DNA of 64,000 nucleotides from Acetobacteraceae bacterium (GTDB lineage Bacteria; Pseudomonadota; Alphaproteobacteria; Acetobacterales; Acetobacteraceae). The notes under the pieces were generated by a model. That model saw nothing but the letters and a program-made list of their open reading frames with translations. It ran no database searches and was not told the origin of the DNA. A program made the translations under genes and the position numbers. Shown here in pieces: positions 46,931-55,582 of the stretch. Each line of letters opens with the position of its first letter. Position 1 is the stretch's first letter. The stretch spans positions 1 through 64,000 of the forward strand of contig CANJLW010000015.1 of NCBI GenBank assembly GCA_947475245.1, read 5' to 3'.

Positions 46931-46944
46931 GGCACGCCGCTTGC
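46931..46944 (+). promoter_or_regulatory. Sigma-54 (-24/-12) promoter of nasTS
   Basis: GGCACGCCGCTTGC matches GGCACG-N4-TTGC with exact GG/GC spacing. Predicted start near 46956, about 50 bases before nasT. Confidence 0.65.
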
Positions 46945-47006
46945 GTTGTGCATCGCAGCATGACGCGATCGCACGGTGCGGCGCGGCTTGGAAATGGCGG
47001 CTTCAG

Positions 47007-47582
47007 GTGAACATCCTTCTGGCGGACGACAATGCCGAACGAGCAACGGCCCTCGCGCTGACTCTCAGCGCCGATCCGGGCGTGACCGTCTCGCGACTGC
47101 GACAAGGAGAGTTGCTGTCCGACGCCGTCGCCGCGCAGGCGCCCGATATCGTGCTGGTCGATATGGCGCGTCCGGATCGCGATGCGTTGGAAGGCATTCG
47201 CCAGGTCGCCCGCGACAATCCCCGCCCGATCGTGCTGTTCGTCGACGAAGACGATCCCGCCTTCATGGAAGACGCCATCGGCGCCGGGGTGTCGTCCTAC
47301 AACGTCGTCGGCCTGTCGCAGCCGGATGTGAAACCCATCCTGCGCGCCGCCGCCGCCCTGTTCCGCCGCCATCAGAGCGTGGCCGGCGAACTGCGTCAGG
47401 CGGAAAAGCGCCTGCTGGAGCGCGAAATCATCGATCGCGCCAAGGCGATCCTGATCAAGCAGCGAAAATACAACGAGCCCGAGGCCTATAAATGGCTGCG
47501 TCGGCAGGCGATGTGCAGCGCGCGTCGCATTGTCGATATCGCCCAGGACCTCGTGCAAGCGCATAAAGGTGACGCGGCATGA
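47007..47582 (+). CDS. nasT: NasT-type ANTAR response regulator
   Basis: 191 residues. N-terminal receiver-like domain (VNILLADDNAERATAL, VLVDMARPD with the phospho-acceptor Asp, GVSSYNV) and C-terminal ANTAR RNA-binding domain from about 130 (RLLEREIIDRAKAILIKQRK, EAYKWLRRQAM). ANTAR proteins bind paired hairpins in leader RNA and prevent termination. GTG 47007 is chosen since an in-frame TTG at 46941 overlaps the -12 promoter element. Overlaps nasS by 4 bases; NasS normally holds NasT inactive without nitrate. Confidence 0.88.
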   Translation: MNILLADDNAERATALALTLSADPGVTVSRLRQGELLSDAVAAQAPDIVLVDMARPDRDALEGIRQVARDNPRPIVLFVDEDDPAFMEDAIGAGVSSYNVVGLSQPDVKPILRAAAALFRRHQSVAGELRQAEKRLLEREIIDRAKAILIKQRKYNEPEAYKWLRRQAMCSARRIVDIAQDLVQAHKGDAA

Positions 47583-48616
47583 CGACCCCCATTCGGATTG
47601 GCCTCCTCCGTCTCGTCGACAGCGCCCCGGTTGTCGTCGCCGACGCGCTCGGCTTTTTCGCCGACCTGGGTCTGGAGGTCGAACTCTCCGTCGAACCCTC
47701 CTGGGCCAATACCATGGACAAGCTCGGCTATGGCCTGCTCGACGCCGCGGTGATGCTGCCGCCCTTGGCGCTGGCCGCGGCGCTGGGCCTGCGCGGCCCC
47801 AAGGTGGACCTGATCGTGCCGATGGGGCTGACCCAGGGCGGCAATGCCATCGTGGTCGGCGCGGGCATCGATCCCATCCCCGGGCAGGATGTCGTGGGTT
47901 GGCTTCAGGCCCATCCCGAACCGCCGCGCTTCGGCGTCGTGCACCGGTTTTCCACCCATAACCTGCTGCTGCGTTACTGGCTGGCGCTGGGCGGGGCCGA
48001 TCCGGATCGTGACATCGAAACCGTGGTGGTGCCGCCGGAACAAATGGTCGCCGCATTGCGCGACGGGCGCGTGACCGGTTTCTGCGCCGGCGCCCCCTGG
48101 GGCGATGTCGCTCAGGCAGCCGGTGTCGGCCGCGTCGTCCTCGGCACGTCCAGCATCTGGCCGTTTCACCCGGAAAAATGCCTCGCCGTGCACGGCGGAT
48201 GGGCGGCGGCGAATGCCGAATCCCTGCATCTGCTGATCGCGGCGCTGCTGCGCGCGCAACTGGTGTGCGATTCCGCCTCCGACGCGCCGGAAGTGGCGCG
48301 GATGCTCGCCGATCCCAACCTGTTGGCCCTACCGGAAGCGGAAAGCCGTTCCGCCCTGCCGGGCGGCAATGGCGTGGAACGCATCCATTTCCATGCCGCG
48401 GGGGCCTGGCTGCCGGCGATCCCGCACGCGCTTTGGTTCCTGCGGGAAATGCGGCGCTGGGGCTGGATTGCCGATACGGTCGACCTTCCGGCCGTCGCGC
48501 GCGCGGTCTATCGGCCGGATATCCTGGTCAAGGTGTTGGGCGCGGAAGGGCTGGGGCCTCGGCAGGAAGCGAGCACAAGCGGCCTGCGGGCGAGCCTGAC
48601 GGAAATGGCGGTTTAA
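47579..48616 (+). CDS. nasS: NasS nitrate/nitrite sensor (NrtA-like, cytoplasmic)
   Basis: 345 residues related to nitrate-binding proteins NrtA/CmpA but without a signal peptide, as expected for a cytoplasmic sensor. MTTPIRIGLLRLVDSAPVVVA start, GYGLLDAAVMLPPLALAAALG, FSTHNLLLRYWLALGGADPD, FCAGAPWGDVA and HPEKCLAVHGGW are family features. Co-translated with NasT, its partner. Confidence 0.88.
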   Translation: MTTPIRIGLLRLVDSAPVVVADALGFFADLGLEVELSVEPSWANTMDKLGYGLLDAAVMLPPLALAAALGLRGPKVDLIVPMGLTQGGNAIVVGAGIDPIPGQDVVGWLQAHPEPPRFGVVHRFSTHNLLLRYWLALGGADPDRDIETVVVPPEQMVAALRDGRVTGFCAGAPWGDVAQAAGVGRVVLGTSSIWPFHPEKCLAVHGGWAAANAESLHLLIAALLRAQLVCDSASDAPEVARMLADPNLLALPEAESRSALPGGNGVERIHFHAAGAWLPAIPHALWFLREMRRWGWIADTVDLPAVARAVYRPDILVKVLGAEGLGPRQEASTSGLRASLTEMAV

Positions 48617-48634
48617 TGGTCGTTCAACGACCAT
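48616..48634. promoter_or_regulatory. 19-bp palindrome ending nasS
   Basis: ATGGTCGTTCAACGACCAT: 9-bp arms around a single C, starting at the last base of the nasS stop codon. It lies about 130 bases before the predicted nirB start, so it is a candidate enhancer-binding site or, less likely, a nasTS transcript end. Confidence 0.4.
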
Positions 48635-48727
48635 ATGACTAAATATTATACATTTACCGCGACGCAGTGATGCCGAAGGGCCTCGGAAACTGCTTCCATA
48701 ATCGCCAATTCGCCTCAATCCGAAACA

Positions 48728-48742
48728 TGGCCCCGATATTGC
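48728..48742 (+). promoter_or_regulatory. Sigma-54 (-24/-12) promoter of nirB operon
   Basis: TGGCCCCGATATTGC: GG and GC are 10 bases apart as required; TTGC is exact, the -24 is TGGCCC against TGGCAC. Predicted start near 48754. Confidence 0.5.
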
Positions 48743-48776
48743 TAGACTAACCCCAGTGGCGCCGCGTGCGTCCGGC

Positions 48777-48823
48777 GTCGCCTCAAGGATGAGGCGACCG
48801 CCACATCGAAGCGGAAACGCTTC
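48777..48823 (+). promoter_or_regulatory. nirB leader with ANTAR-type hexaloop hairpin
   Basis: Hairpin 48777-48798: 8-bp perfect stem GTCGCCTC/GAGGCGAC with hexaloop AAGGAT, having A at position 1 and G at 4 as in known ANTAR target loops. A second hairpin follows at 48808-48823 (GAAGCG, GAAA loop, CGCTTC). I could not find a clear first partner hexaloop or a T-tract in the remaining leader. The rest of 48617-48933 has no gene. Confidence 0.5.
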
Positions 48824-48933
48824 CGATCATCGACCGGTGGGCCAACGATGACCCGCCTGCACGAGTGAACCTCCATGCACGCATCATTTCTTCGCCCCAT
48901 GGCACCCACTGCCGATCGCGCGGGGGGCCGGTC

Positions 48934-51372
48934 ATGAACATGATCGCCCCACGGCGTCGGCGCCTCGTGCTGATCGGCAACGGCATGGCCGGCATCCGCA
49001 CGATCGAGGAAATCCAAAGCCGAGCGGACAGGGCGTTCGCGGTGACGGTGTTTGGGGCGGAGCCGTTTGGGAATTATGACCGCATCATGCTGTCGCCCGT
49101 GCTGGCCGGCGAAAAGCGCTTCGACGACATCGTGACCCATGATCGGTCCTGGTACGAAGCGCAGCAGATCGAGTTGATCGCCGGTGAGGCCGTGGTCGCG
49201 ATCAATCGGGCGGCGCGCACTGTGACCGGGGCGAACGGCACGGTTCGGCCCTACGATGTGCTGCTGATCGCCACCGGGTCCAACCCCGTCATCATTCCCG
49301 TGCCCGGCCATAAGCTGTCGGGGGTGATCGGCTTCCGCGACATCGCCGACGTCGAAACGATGTTGTCCTCCGGCGGCCCCGGCAAGCGCGCGGTCGTCAT
49401 CGGCGGCGGGCTGTTGGGTCTGGAAGCGGCCAATGGGCTCGCGCGCGGCGGCACGGATGTCACCGTTCTGCATCTGATGCCGACGTTGATGGAACGTCAG
49501 CTCGATCCGGTTTCCGCCGAACTGCTGAAGCAGGACCTTACGAAGCGCGGCGTGAGTGTGATCACGGAAGCGAATACCGCCGCGATCGAGGGGACGGATC
49601 GGGTAGAGGCCGTGGTGCTGAAGGACGGCACGCGCCTGGCGGCCGATCTGGTCGTGATGGCCGCCGGCATTCGCCCGAACATCGCCCTGGGACGAGAGGC
49701 CGGGTTGGACTGCGGCCGGGGCATTCAGGTCGACGACGGCATGCGCACCTCCGACCCCGACATCTACGCGGTCGGCGAATGCATCGAACATCGCGGTGCG
49801 CTGTTCGGCCTGGTGGCGCCGCTATGGGATATGGCGAAGGTCGCCGCGGATCGCATCACCGGTGTCGCCGAGTCCGACTACGTGCCGGCGGTGTCCGGCA
49901 CGCGCCTGAAGGTGACGGGGATCGACATGTTCTCCGCCGGGGATTTCACCGGCGACGAAACGTCCGAAGACATCGTGTTCCGCGACGCCGCGCGCGGCGT
50001 ACACAAGAAGCTGGTCATCCGGGACGATCGCCTGATCGGCGCGGTGCTGTATGGCGAAGCGCGCGACAGCGGCTGGTATTTTGAGATGATCCGCAACGCA
50101 ACCGATGTATCCGCGCTGCGCGATACCTTGGTCTTCGGCCCGTCGGTGTCCGGTGCCGAGGGGCCGTCGGTGGAGGGTCTGTCGGACTCGGCGGAAATCT
50201 GCGGCTGCAACGGCGTGTCCAAGGGGCGCATTCTGGCCGCCATCGCGGAACACGGATTGACGACGGTCGACGACGTGCGCGCGCGGACCAAGGCCTCGGC
50301 GTCCTGCGGGTCCTGCACCTGTCAGGTGGAAGCGCTGCTGTCGCTGGCCTCCGGCGGCGCATACGACGCGACGCCGAAAATCCGCGCGGTCTGCAAATGC
50401 ACAACCCACGGCCACGATGCCGTTCGGGCGGCGATCGTCGAGCGTGGGCTGAAATCCATTCCGGCGGTGATGCGCGCGATGGACTGGACCACGCCGGATG
50501 GCTGCGCGTCCTGCCGTCCCGCACTGAACTATTATCTGCTGTGCGCCTGGCCCGGTGAATACCGCGACGATTCCCGCTCCCGCTTCGTGAACGAGCGGAT
50601 GCACGCGAACATCCAGAAAGACGGCACCTATTCCGTCGTGCCGCGGATGTGGGGCGGTGTGACGACATCGGCCGAACTGCGCGCCATCGCCGATGTCGTC
50701 GATAAGCACGGCATCCCCACGGTGAAGGTCACCGGCGGTCAGCGCATCGATCTGCTGGGTGTGCGGAAGGAGCAGTTGCCCGATGTCTGGCGCGATCTGA
50801 ACGCCGCCGGGATGGTGTCCGGCCATGCCTACGGCAAGGCATTGCGCACGGTTAAAACCTGCGTCGGCTCCGAATGGTGCCGCTTCGGCACCCAGGACTC
50901 CACGGCGATGGGCATCGCCCTGGAGAAAATGACCTGGGGCAGTTGGACCCCGCACAAGACCAAGATGGCGGTATCGGGCTGCCCGCGAAACTGCGCGGAG
51001 GCGACGATCAAGGATTTCGGAGTCATCGCGACGGAAAGCGGGTGGGACATCCATGTCGCGGGGAATGGCGGCATCAAGGTGCGGGTCACCGACCTGATCG
51101 CCAAGGTCACGACGGAAGACGAAGTGCTGGAATGGTCCGCCGCCTTCATGCAGGTCTATCGGGAAGAGGCCTGGTACCTCGAACGCACCGCGCATTGGGT
51201 GGAACGGGTCGGCATCGAGCATGTGCGGCAACGACTGGCGGATGCCGGCGCGCGCGCCCTGCTGCGGGAACGGTTTCTGGAAAGCCAGCGCCATTCTCAG
51301 CGCGACCCCTGGGCCGATCGCGCGGCGGGCGTGGAAGCGCATGAGTTCCGTCCCCTGGCGACGGTGGAGTGA
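48934..51372 (+). CDS. nirB: Nitrite reductase [NAD(P)H] large subunit
   Basis: 812 residues. Reduces nitrite to ammonium in the cytoplasm. Order: FAD/NAD domain (LVLIGNGMAGIRTIEEI; GGGLLGLEAANGLARGG), two BFD-like [2Fe-2S] segments (CGCNGVSKG...CGSCTC; CKCTTHG...CASCRP), then the sulfite/nitrite reductase core with siroheme-[4Fe-4S] cysteines in TCVGSEWCRFG (near 643/649) and SGCPRNCAE (near 683/687). GTG upstream is in frame but ATG 48934 after GGGGGG starts at the family position. Confidence 0.95.
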   Translation: MNMIAPRRRRLVLIGNGMAGIRTIEEIQSRADRAFAVTVFGAEPFGNYDRIMLSPVLAGEKRFDDIVTHDRSWYEAQQIELIAGEAVVAINRAARTVTGANGTVRPYDVLLIATGSNPVIIPVPGHKLSGVIGFRDIADVETMLSSGGPGKRAVVIGGGLLGLEAANGLARGGTDVTVLHLMPTLMERQLDPVSAELLKQDLTKRGVSVITEANTAAIEGTDRVEAVVLKDGTRLAADLVVMAAGIRPNIALGREAGLDCGRGIQVDDGMRTSDPDIYAVGECIEHRGALFGLVAPLWDMAKVAADRITGVAESDYVPAVSGTRLKVTGIDMFSAGDFTGDETSEDIVFRDAARGVHKKLVIRDDRLIGAVLYGEARDSGWYFEMIRNATDVSALRDTLVFGPSVSGAEGPSVEGLSDSAEICGCNGVSKGRILAAIAEHGLTTVDDVRARTKASASCGSCTCQVEALLSLASGGAYDATPKIRAVCKCTTHGHDAVRAAIVERGLKSIPAVMRAMDWTTPDGCASCRPALNYYLLCAWPGEYRDDSRSRFVNERMHANIQKDGTYSVVPRMWGGVTTSAELRAIADVVDKHGIPTVKVTGGQRIDLLGVRKEQLPDVWRDLNAAGMVSGHAYGKALRTVKTCVGSEWCRFGTQDSTAMGIALEKMTWGSWTPHKTKMAVSGCPRNCAEATIKDFGVIATESGWDIHVAGNGGIKVRVTDLIAKVTTEDEVLEWSAAFMQVYREEAWYLERTAHWVERVGIEHVRQRLADAGARALLRERFLESQRHSQRDPWADRAAGVEAHEFRPLATVE

Positions 51373-51377
51373 CGGCG

Positions 51378-51725
51378 ATGACCATCGACTCCTCCGCGTC
51401 CGACGCCACCCTGATCTGGCGCGATGTCGGCTGTATCGACGACATTCCCCGCCTGCGCGCGCGGGTCGTGAAAACCCTGACGGTCGACATCGCGCTGTTC
51501 CGCACCGAAGACGATCGCATCTTCGCGCTGCACGATCGCTGCCCGCACAAGGCGGGCAAGCTGTCGCAGGGCATCGTCCACGGCGACCAGGTCACCTGTC
51601 CGCTGCATAACTGGATCGTCGGTCTCGCCACCGGAGAGGCCAAATCCCCCGACGAAGGCTGCGTGCCTAAGGTGCCGGTGCGGCTGGAGGGGACGCGGAT
51701 TCTGCTGGGAGTCGCGGCGCCGTGA
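51378..51725 (+). CDS. nirD: Nitrite reductase small subunit, Rieske-type
   Basis: 115 residues. Rieske-like fold with CPHKAG and CPLHNW, i.e. both C-x-H type pairs are present (many NirD proteins have lost them). ATG 51378 with GGAG 8 bases upstream is favoured over the GTG at 51369. Overlaps the nasA start by 4 bases. Confidence 0.92.
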   Translation: MTIDSSASDATLIWRDVGCIDDIPRLRARVVKTLTVDIALFRTEDDRIFALHDRCPHKAGKLSQGIVHGDQVTCPLHNWIVGLATGEAKSPDEGCVPKVPVRLEGTRILLGVAAP

Positions 51726-54358
51726 CCGGCGATGTCCACACCGCCTGCCCCTATTGCGGGGTCGGGTGCGGTGTCGTCGCGAAAGCCGACGGCACGATCG
51801 TGGGCGACCCCGCCCACCCCGCCAATCGCGGCCGCCTGTGTTCCAAGGGCGCGGCGCTTGGCGCGACGTTGGACGACGCGACCCGGTTGCGCGCGCCGAC
51901 GATCGCCGGGGAAACCGCCGATTGGGATCGCGCGCTGCAACTGATCGCCGATCGGTTCAATGCGACCATCGCCGAACACGGGCCGGACAGCGTGGCGCTC
52001 TATGTCTCCGGCCAATGCCTGACCGAGGATTATTACGTCGCCAATAAGCTGATGAAGGGCTTTGTCGGCAGCGCCAATATCGACACCAATTCCCGCCTGT
52101 GCATGGCGTCCTCCGTCGCCGGCCATGTCCGCGCGTTCGGGGAGGATATCGTTCCCGGGATTTACGAGGACTGGGAAGAGGCCGATCTGGTCGTGCTGGT
52201 CGGCAGCAACGCCGCCTGGTGCCATCCCGTGCTGCATCAACGCCTGACCGCCGCGCGGTTCGCGCACGGCACCAAGGTCGTGGTCATCGACCCCCGCCGC
52301 ACCGCGACGGCGGAGGCCGCGGATTTGCATCTGCCGCTCGCCGCCGGAACCGATGTCGCGCTGTTCAACGGCCTGCTGGCCCATCTGGCCGCGACCGGAC
52401 GGACCGATCGCGCCTGGGTCGCGCGCCATACAGAGGGCATGGACGCCGCCCTGGACGCCGCCCGCCCGCCCGACATCGAGGCAACCGCCGCCATCTGCGG
52501 CGTGGACCCCGAGTTGCTGGAAACCTTCTTCGAATGGTTCGGCGCCAACGAACGCGTCATGACCGTCTACTCCCAGGGGGTGAACCAGTCCCGCGTCGGC
52601 ACCGACAAGGTCAACGCGATCGTCAATTGCCATCTGCTGACCGGGCGGATCGGTCGTCCCGGCATGGGGCCGTTCTCCGTCACCGGCCAGCCGAACGCGA
52701 TGGGCGGGCGAGAGGTCGGCGGCCTCGCCAATCAGCTCGCCGCGCACATGAAGTTCGATGACCCGACGGATCGCGCCGCCTTGCAGGCGTTCTGGGACGC
52801 CCCGACGCTCGCGCCCCGCCCCGGACTGAAGGCGGTCGAGATGTTCGACGCGGTGCTGGACGGGCGGATCAAGGCAATCTGGATCGTCGCCACCAATCCC
52901 GCCGTCAGCCTGCCGCGCGCCGACAGGGTGCGCGCGGCCTTGGCCGTCTGCCCCTTCGTCGTCGTGTCCGACTGCTGGGCGACCGATACGACCGCGCACG
53001 CCCATGTCGTGTTGCCCGCCGCCGGCTGGGGCGAAAAAGACGGCACGGTGACGAATTCGGAGCGTGTGATCTCCCGCCAACGCCCGTTCCGCGCCGCTCC
53101 GGGGCAGGCGAGGGCGGATTGGTGGGCGTTGGCCCAGGTCGGGCGGCGCATGGGATGGCCCGCGGCCTTCGATTGGCGCAATCCGGCGGCGGTGTTCCGC
53201 GAACACGCGGCCTTGTCCGCCCATGCCAATAACGGCGCGCGTGTCTTCAACATCGGCGCGCTCGCCGAACTGGACGACGAAGCCTACGACGCCCTGCGCC
53301 CGGTGCGCTGGCCCTTGCCCAAGGGCGCGACCGGCGCCGGCGCGCGCCTGTTCGGCCAGGGCGGATTTCCCACCGCCAACGGACGCGCCCGCATGCTGCC
53401 GATCGTCGATCGGCGGCGCGACGTCACCGATCTGGTGCTGAACACCGGTCGTGTTCGCGATCAGTGGCACACGATGACCCGCACCGGCCTCGCGCCGTCG
53501 CTGATGACCCATACGCCGGAGCCGCTGCTGACTCTGCACCCCGCGGACGCCGCCGAACGCGGCATCGCGCAAGGCGACCTGGTGCGCCTTGCGACCGCCG
53601 ACGGCGAAGCGCTGCTGCGCGCCGACACCCGCCACAGCCAAAGGCGCGGCGAAGTCTTCGCGCCGATGCACTGGACGGATCAATTCACCTCCGCCGGCCC
53701 GATCGGCCGTGTCGTCGGCGCCGAAGTCGATCCGGTCTCCGGCCAACCCGATCTCAAGGGAACCGCGGTCCGGGTTTCCCTTGAACCCACTTTGTTTCAC
53801 GGCCTGTTGCTGCGGCGTACCGGCGGCGCGCTGCCCGATCTCTGCCATTGGGTGCGCGTGCCGATCGAGCAAGGCCAGTTCTACCGTCTGACCGGCCCAC
53901 GCCCGCTGCCGGTCGGCGACGACCTGATCCGCCTGGCCGAAGTCCTCCTCGGCGCCCCATCCGGTGCCGACTGGCTCGAAGTCCTCGATGCTCGCCGAGG
54001 CACGCTGCGGGTGGCGATCCTGGTCGATGGCGCGGTGGAGGCGTGTTTGTTCCTCGCCCGCGATGCGGCCTCACTGCCGTCCGATGCCGCCGTTATGCCC
54101 ATCCTGGGCGCGCTTGTGCCGGATGCCGCGCGCGGTCGTCTGCTGGCGGGCAGGCTGCACGATGCCGGCGCGGCGGAAGGCCCGCGCGTCTGCGCCTGTT
54201 TCGGCGTCACCCGCGACGCCGTGCGCCATGCCGCCGTGACCCACCGCCTGCGCAACGTCGCGGAAGTCGGGGTCGTGCTGCGGGCGGGAACCAATTGCGG
54301 TTCCTGCATTCCCGAACTGGAGGAGATCCTGCGCGATGTCAGAATGCCCGCGGACTGA
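51722..54358 (+). CDS. nasA: Assimilatory nitrate reductase catalytic subunit
   Basis: 878 residues of the molybdopterin oxidoreductase family. N-terminal [4Fe-4S] site CPYCGVGC (Cys9, 12, 16) with the fourth Cys in RLCSKG; Mo-bisMGD domain with NTNSRLCMASSVAG (the Cys ligand region), then dinucleotide-binding C-terminal domain (VRLATADGEALLRAD). The last ~55 residues are a BFD-like [2Fe-2S] extension (CACFGVTRDAVRHA, GTNCGSCIPEL). No NasC-type reductase gene is present. Starts GTG, overlapping nirD. Confidence 0.94.
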   Translation: MTGDVHTACPYCGVGCGVVAKADGTIVGDPAHPANRGRLCSKGAALGATLDDATRLRAPTIAGETADWDRALQLIADRFNATIAEHGPDSVALYVSGQCLTEDYYVANKLMKGFVGSANIDTNSRLCMASSVAGHVRAFGEDIVPGIYEDWEEADLVVLVGSNAAWCHPVLHQRLTAARFAHGTKVVVIDPRRTATAEAADLHLPLAAGTDVALFNGLLAHLAATGRTDRAWVARHTEGMDAALDAARPPDIEATAAICGVDPELLETFFEWFGANERVMTVYSQGVNQSRVGTDKVNAIVNCHLLTGRIGRPGMGPFSVTGQPNAMGGREVGGLANQLAAHMKFDDPTDRAALQAFWDAPTLAPRPGLKAVEMFDAVLDGRIKAIWIVATNPAVSLPRADRVRAALAVCPFVVVSDCWATDTTAHAHVVLPAAGWGEKDGTVTNSERVISRQRPFRAAPGQARADWWALAQVGRRMGWPAAFDWRNPAAVFREHAALSAHANNGARVFNIGALAELDDEAYDALRPVRWPLPKGATGAGARLFGQGGFPTANGRARMLPIVDRRRDVTDLVLNTGRVRDQWHTMTRTGLAPSLMTHTPEPLLTLHPADAAERGIAQGDLVRLATADGEALLRADTRHSQRRGEVFAPMHWTDQFTSAGPIGRVVGAEVDPVSGQPDLKGTAVRVSLEPTLFHGLLLRRTGGALPDLCHWVRVPIEQGQFYRLTGPRPLPVGDDLIRLAEVLLGAPSGADWLEVLDARRGTLRVAILVDGAVEACLFLARDAASLPSDAAVMPILGALVPDAARGRLLAGRLHDAGAAEGPRVCACFGVTRDAVRHAAVTHRLRNVAEVGVVLRAGTNCGSCIPELEEILRDVRMPAD

Positions 54359-55112
54359 TCGGTTCGGCTCCGTCGCTTTGGTGGGGGCCGGGCCGGGCGA
54401 CCCTGATCTGTTGACCCTGCGCGCGGTCAAGGCGATCCAAAGCGCCGATGTCCTGCTGTTCGATGCGCTGATCGATCCCAGCATCCTCGATCTCGCGCGC
54501 CCCGATGCGCGTCGCATCGATGTCGGCAAGCGCTGCGGCCGGCATGCCATGCAACAGGCCGCGATCAACCGGCTGATCGTGGATAACGCGCTGCGCGGCG
54601 CGCGGGTGGTGCGCCTGAAAGGCGGCGATCCCTTCATCTTCGGCCGGGGAGGGGAGGAGTTGGACAGCCTGCGCGCCGCCGGTATCCCGGTGGAGGTCGT
54701 GCCCGGTGTGACCGCCGCCTGCGCCGCCGCGTCGAGCCTGCAAATCCCGCTGACCCATCGCGATACCGCGCGTTCCCTGCACTTCGTAACCGGCCACGGC
54801 AGCGACGGTCTGACGCCCAATCACGACTGGGCCGGCCTGGTCCGGGCCGGCGGCACTATCGCGGCCTATATGTCCGGGCGCACTTTGGGCACCGTCGCCG
54901 CCCGCCTGATCGACGCCGGCATGGCGGGTTCGACTCCGGCGGTGGCGGTGGAAAACGCATCGCGCGCCAACGAAAGCCACGTGTTCGGCACGCTCGCTGC
55001 CTTGCCGGGTTTGCTCGCCGAACGCGGTTTCGCCGGGCCGACGCTGGTGCTGATCGGCGCGGTCGTCGATCTGGCCGCGGCGCGGACGATCGTGTTGCCC
55101 CAAGCGGCATAA
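54336..55112 (+). CDS. cobA: Uroporphyrinogen-III C-methyltransferase
   Basis: 258 residues. Methylates uroporphyrinogen III at C2 and C7 with SAM to precorrin-2, the precursor of siroheme needed by NirB. VALVGAGPGDPDLLTLRAVKAI at the start, RVVRLKGGDPFIFGRGGEEL, and VVPGVTAACAAASSLQIPLTHRD are the SUMT signature. No fused dehydrogenase/ferrochelatase half as in CysG. Overlaps nasA by 23 bases with GGAGGAG upstream. Confidence 0.94.
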   Translation: MSECPRTDRFGSVALVGAGPGDPDLLTLRAVKAIQSADVLLFDALIDPSILDLARPDARRIDVGKRCGRHAMQQAAINRLIVDNALRGARVVRLKGGDPFIFGRGGEELDSLRAAGIPVEVVPGVTAACAAASSLQIPLTHRDTARSLHFVTGHGSDGLTPNHDWAGLVRAGGTIAAYMSGRTLGTVAARLIDAGMAGSTPAVAVENASRANESHVFGTLAALPGLLAERGFAGPTLVLIGAVVDLAAARTIVLPQAA

Positions 55113-55236
55113 GGGGTGGCCCCCCCAATGTCGCCGCCGAAGTCACACTACGGCCGGTTTGGTCGGAGGGCGGATACCCGGAAATCGGCCGGAGGGCCAC
55201 ACTTGGTCGTTTGTGCGGCGCGAAAATCAAGAATTC

Positions 55237-55254
55237 TGCACCAAACGTGGTGCA
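55237..55254. promoter_or_regulatory. Palindrome TGCACCA-N4-TGGTGCA, NtrC-like
   Basis: TGCACCAAACGTGGTGCA in the 470-base gap between cobA and the GNAT gene. Resembles the NtrC site TGCACC-N5-GGTGCA but has one extra central base. A related half site GGTGCGAA follows near 55277. No sigma-54 element identified downstream. Otherwise I see no gene in 55113-55582. Confidence 0.35.
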
Positions 55255-55582
55255 TTAATATCAAAGGCAGTTTTCGGTGCGAATATCTGACGCACAATAA
55301 GCGGGTGTCCCGCGGTTACTCGGTGGGGCAAACGCGCCGCGACTGAGCGGCAGTTTCCAACGCCACGAATCTCCGGCGCAATTCGGCAAAGAAGCGCGGC
55401 GGCAGGAAACCGTAAGCGACGGACCCATCGTCGCGGTCGCCTAGGCGGCTCGGATTTCCCCGATTTACCTCGGGCGGACGTTCAAACCAACCCACGACCA
55501 GCCACAATACGCACTCGCGCGGACGCGCGTTGTGGCATATGCCTGGGGGTAACGGCGGATAATCGCCGGCGGGCGGAACTGG

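Noticed and set aside
46941-47006. Longer nasT starting at TTG 46941
   Set aside because: This codon lies in the -12 promoter element and upstream of the predicted transcript start.
48656-48694. Hairpin with hexaloop AGGGCC (A1, G4) as first ANTAR partner
   Set aside because: It lies upstream of the predicted sigma-54 start and has only a 4-bp inner stem, so it would not be in the leader RNA. It would matter only if transcription starts earlier.
51146-53872. Minus-strand frame of 908 codons across nirB, nirD and nasA
   Set aside because: Covers conserved genes on the other strand; composition is that of antisense coding DNA.
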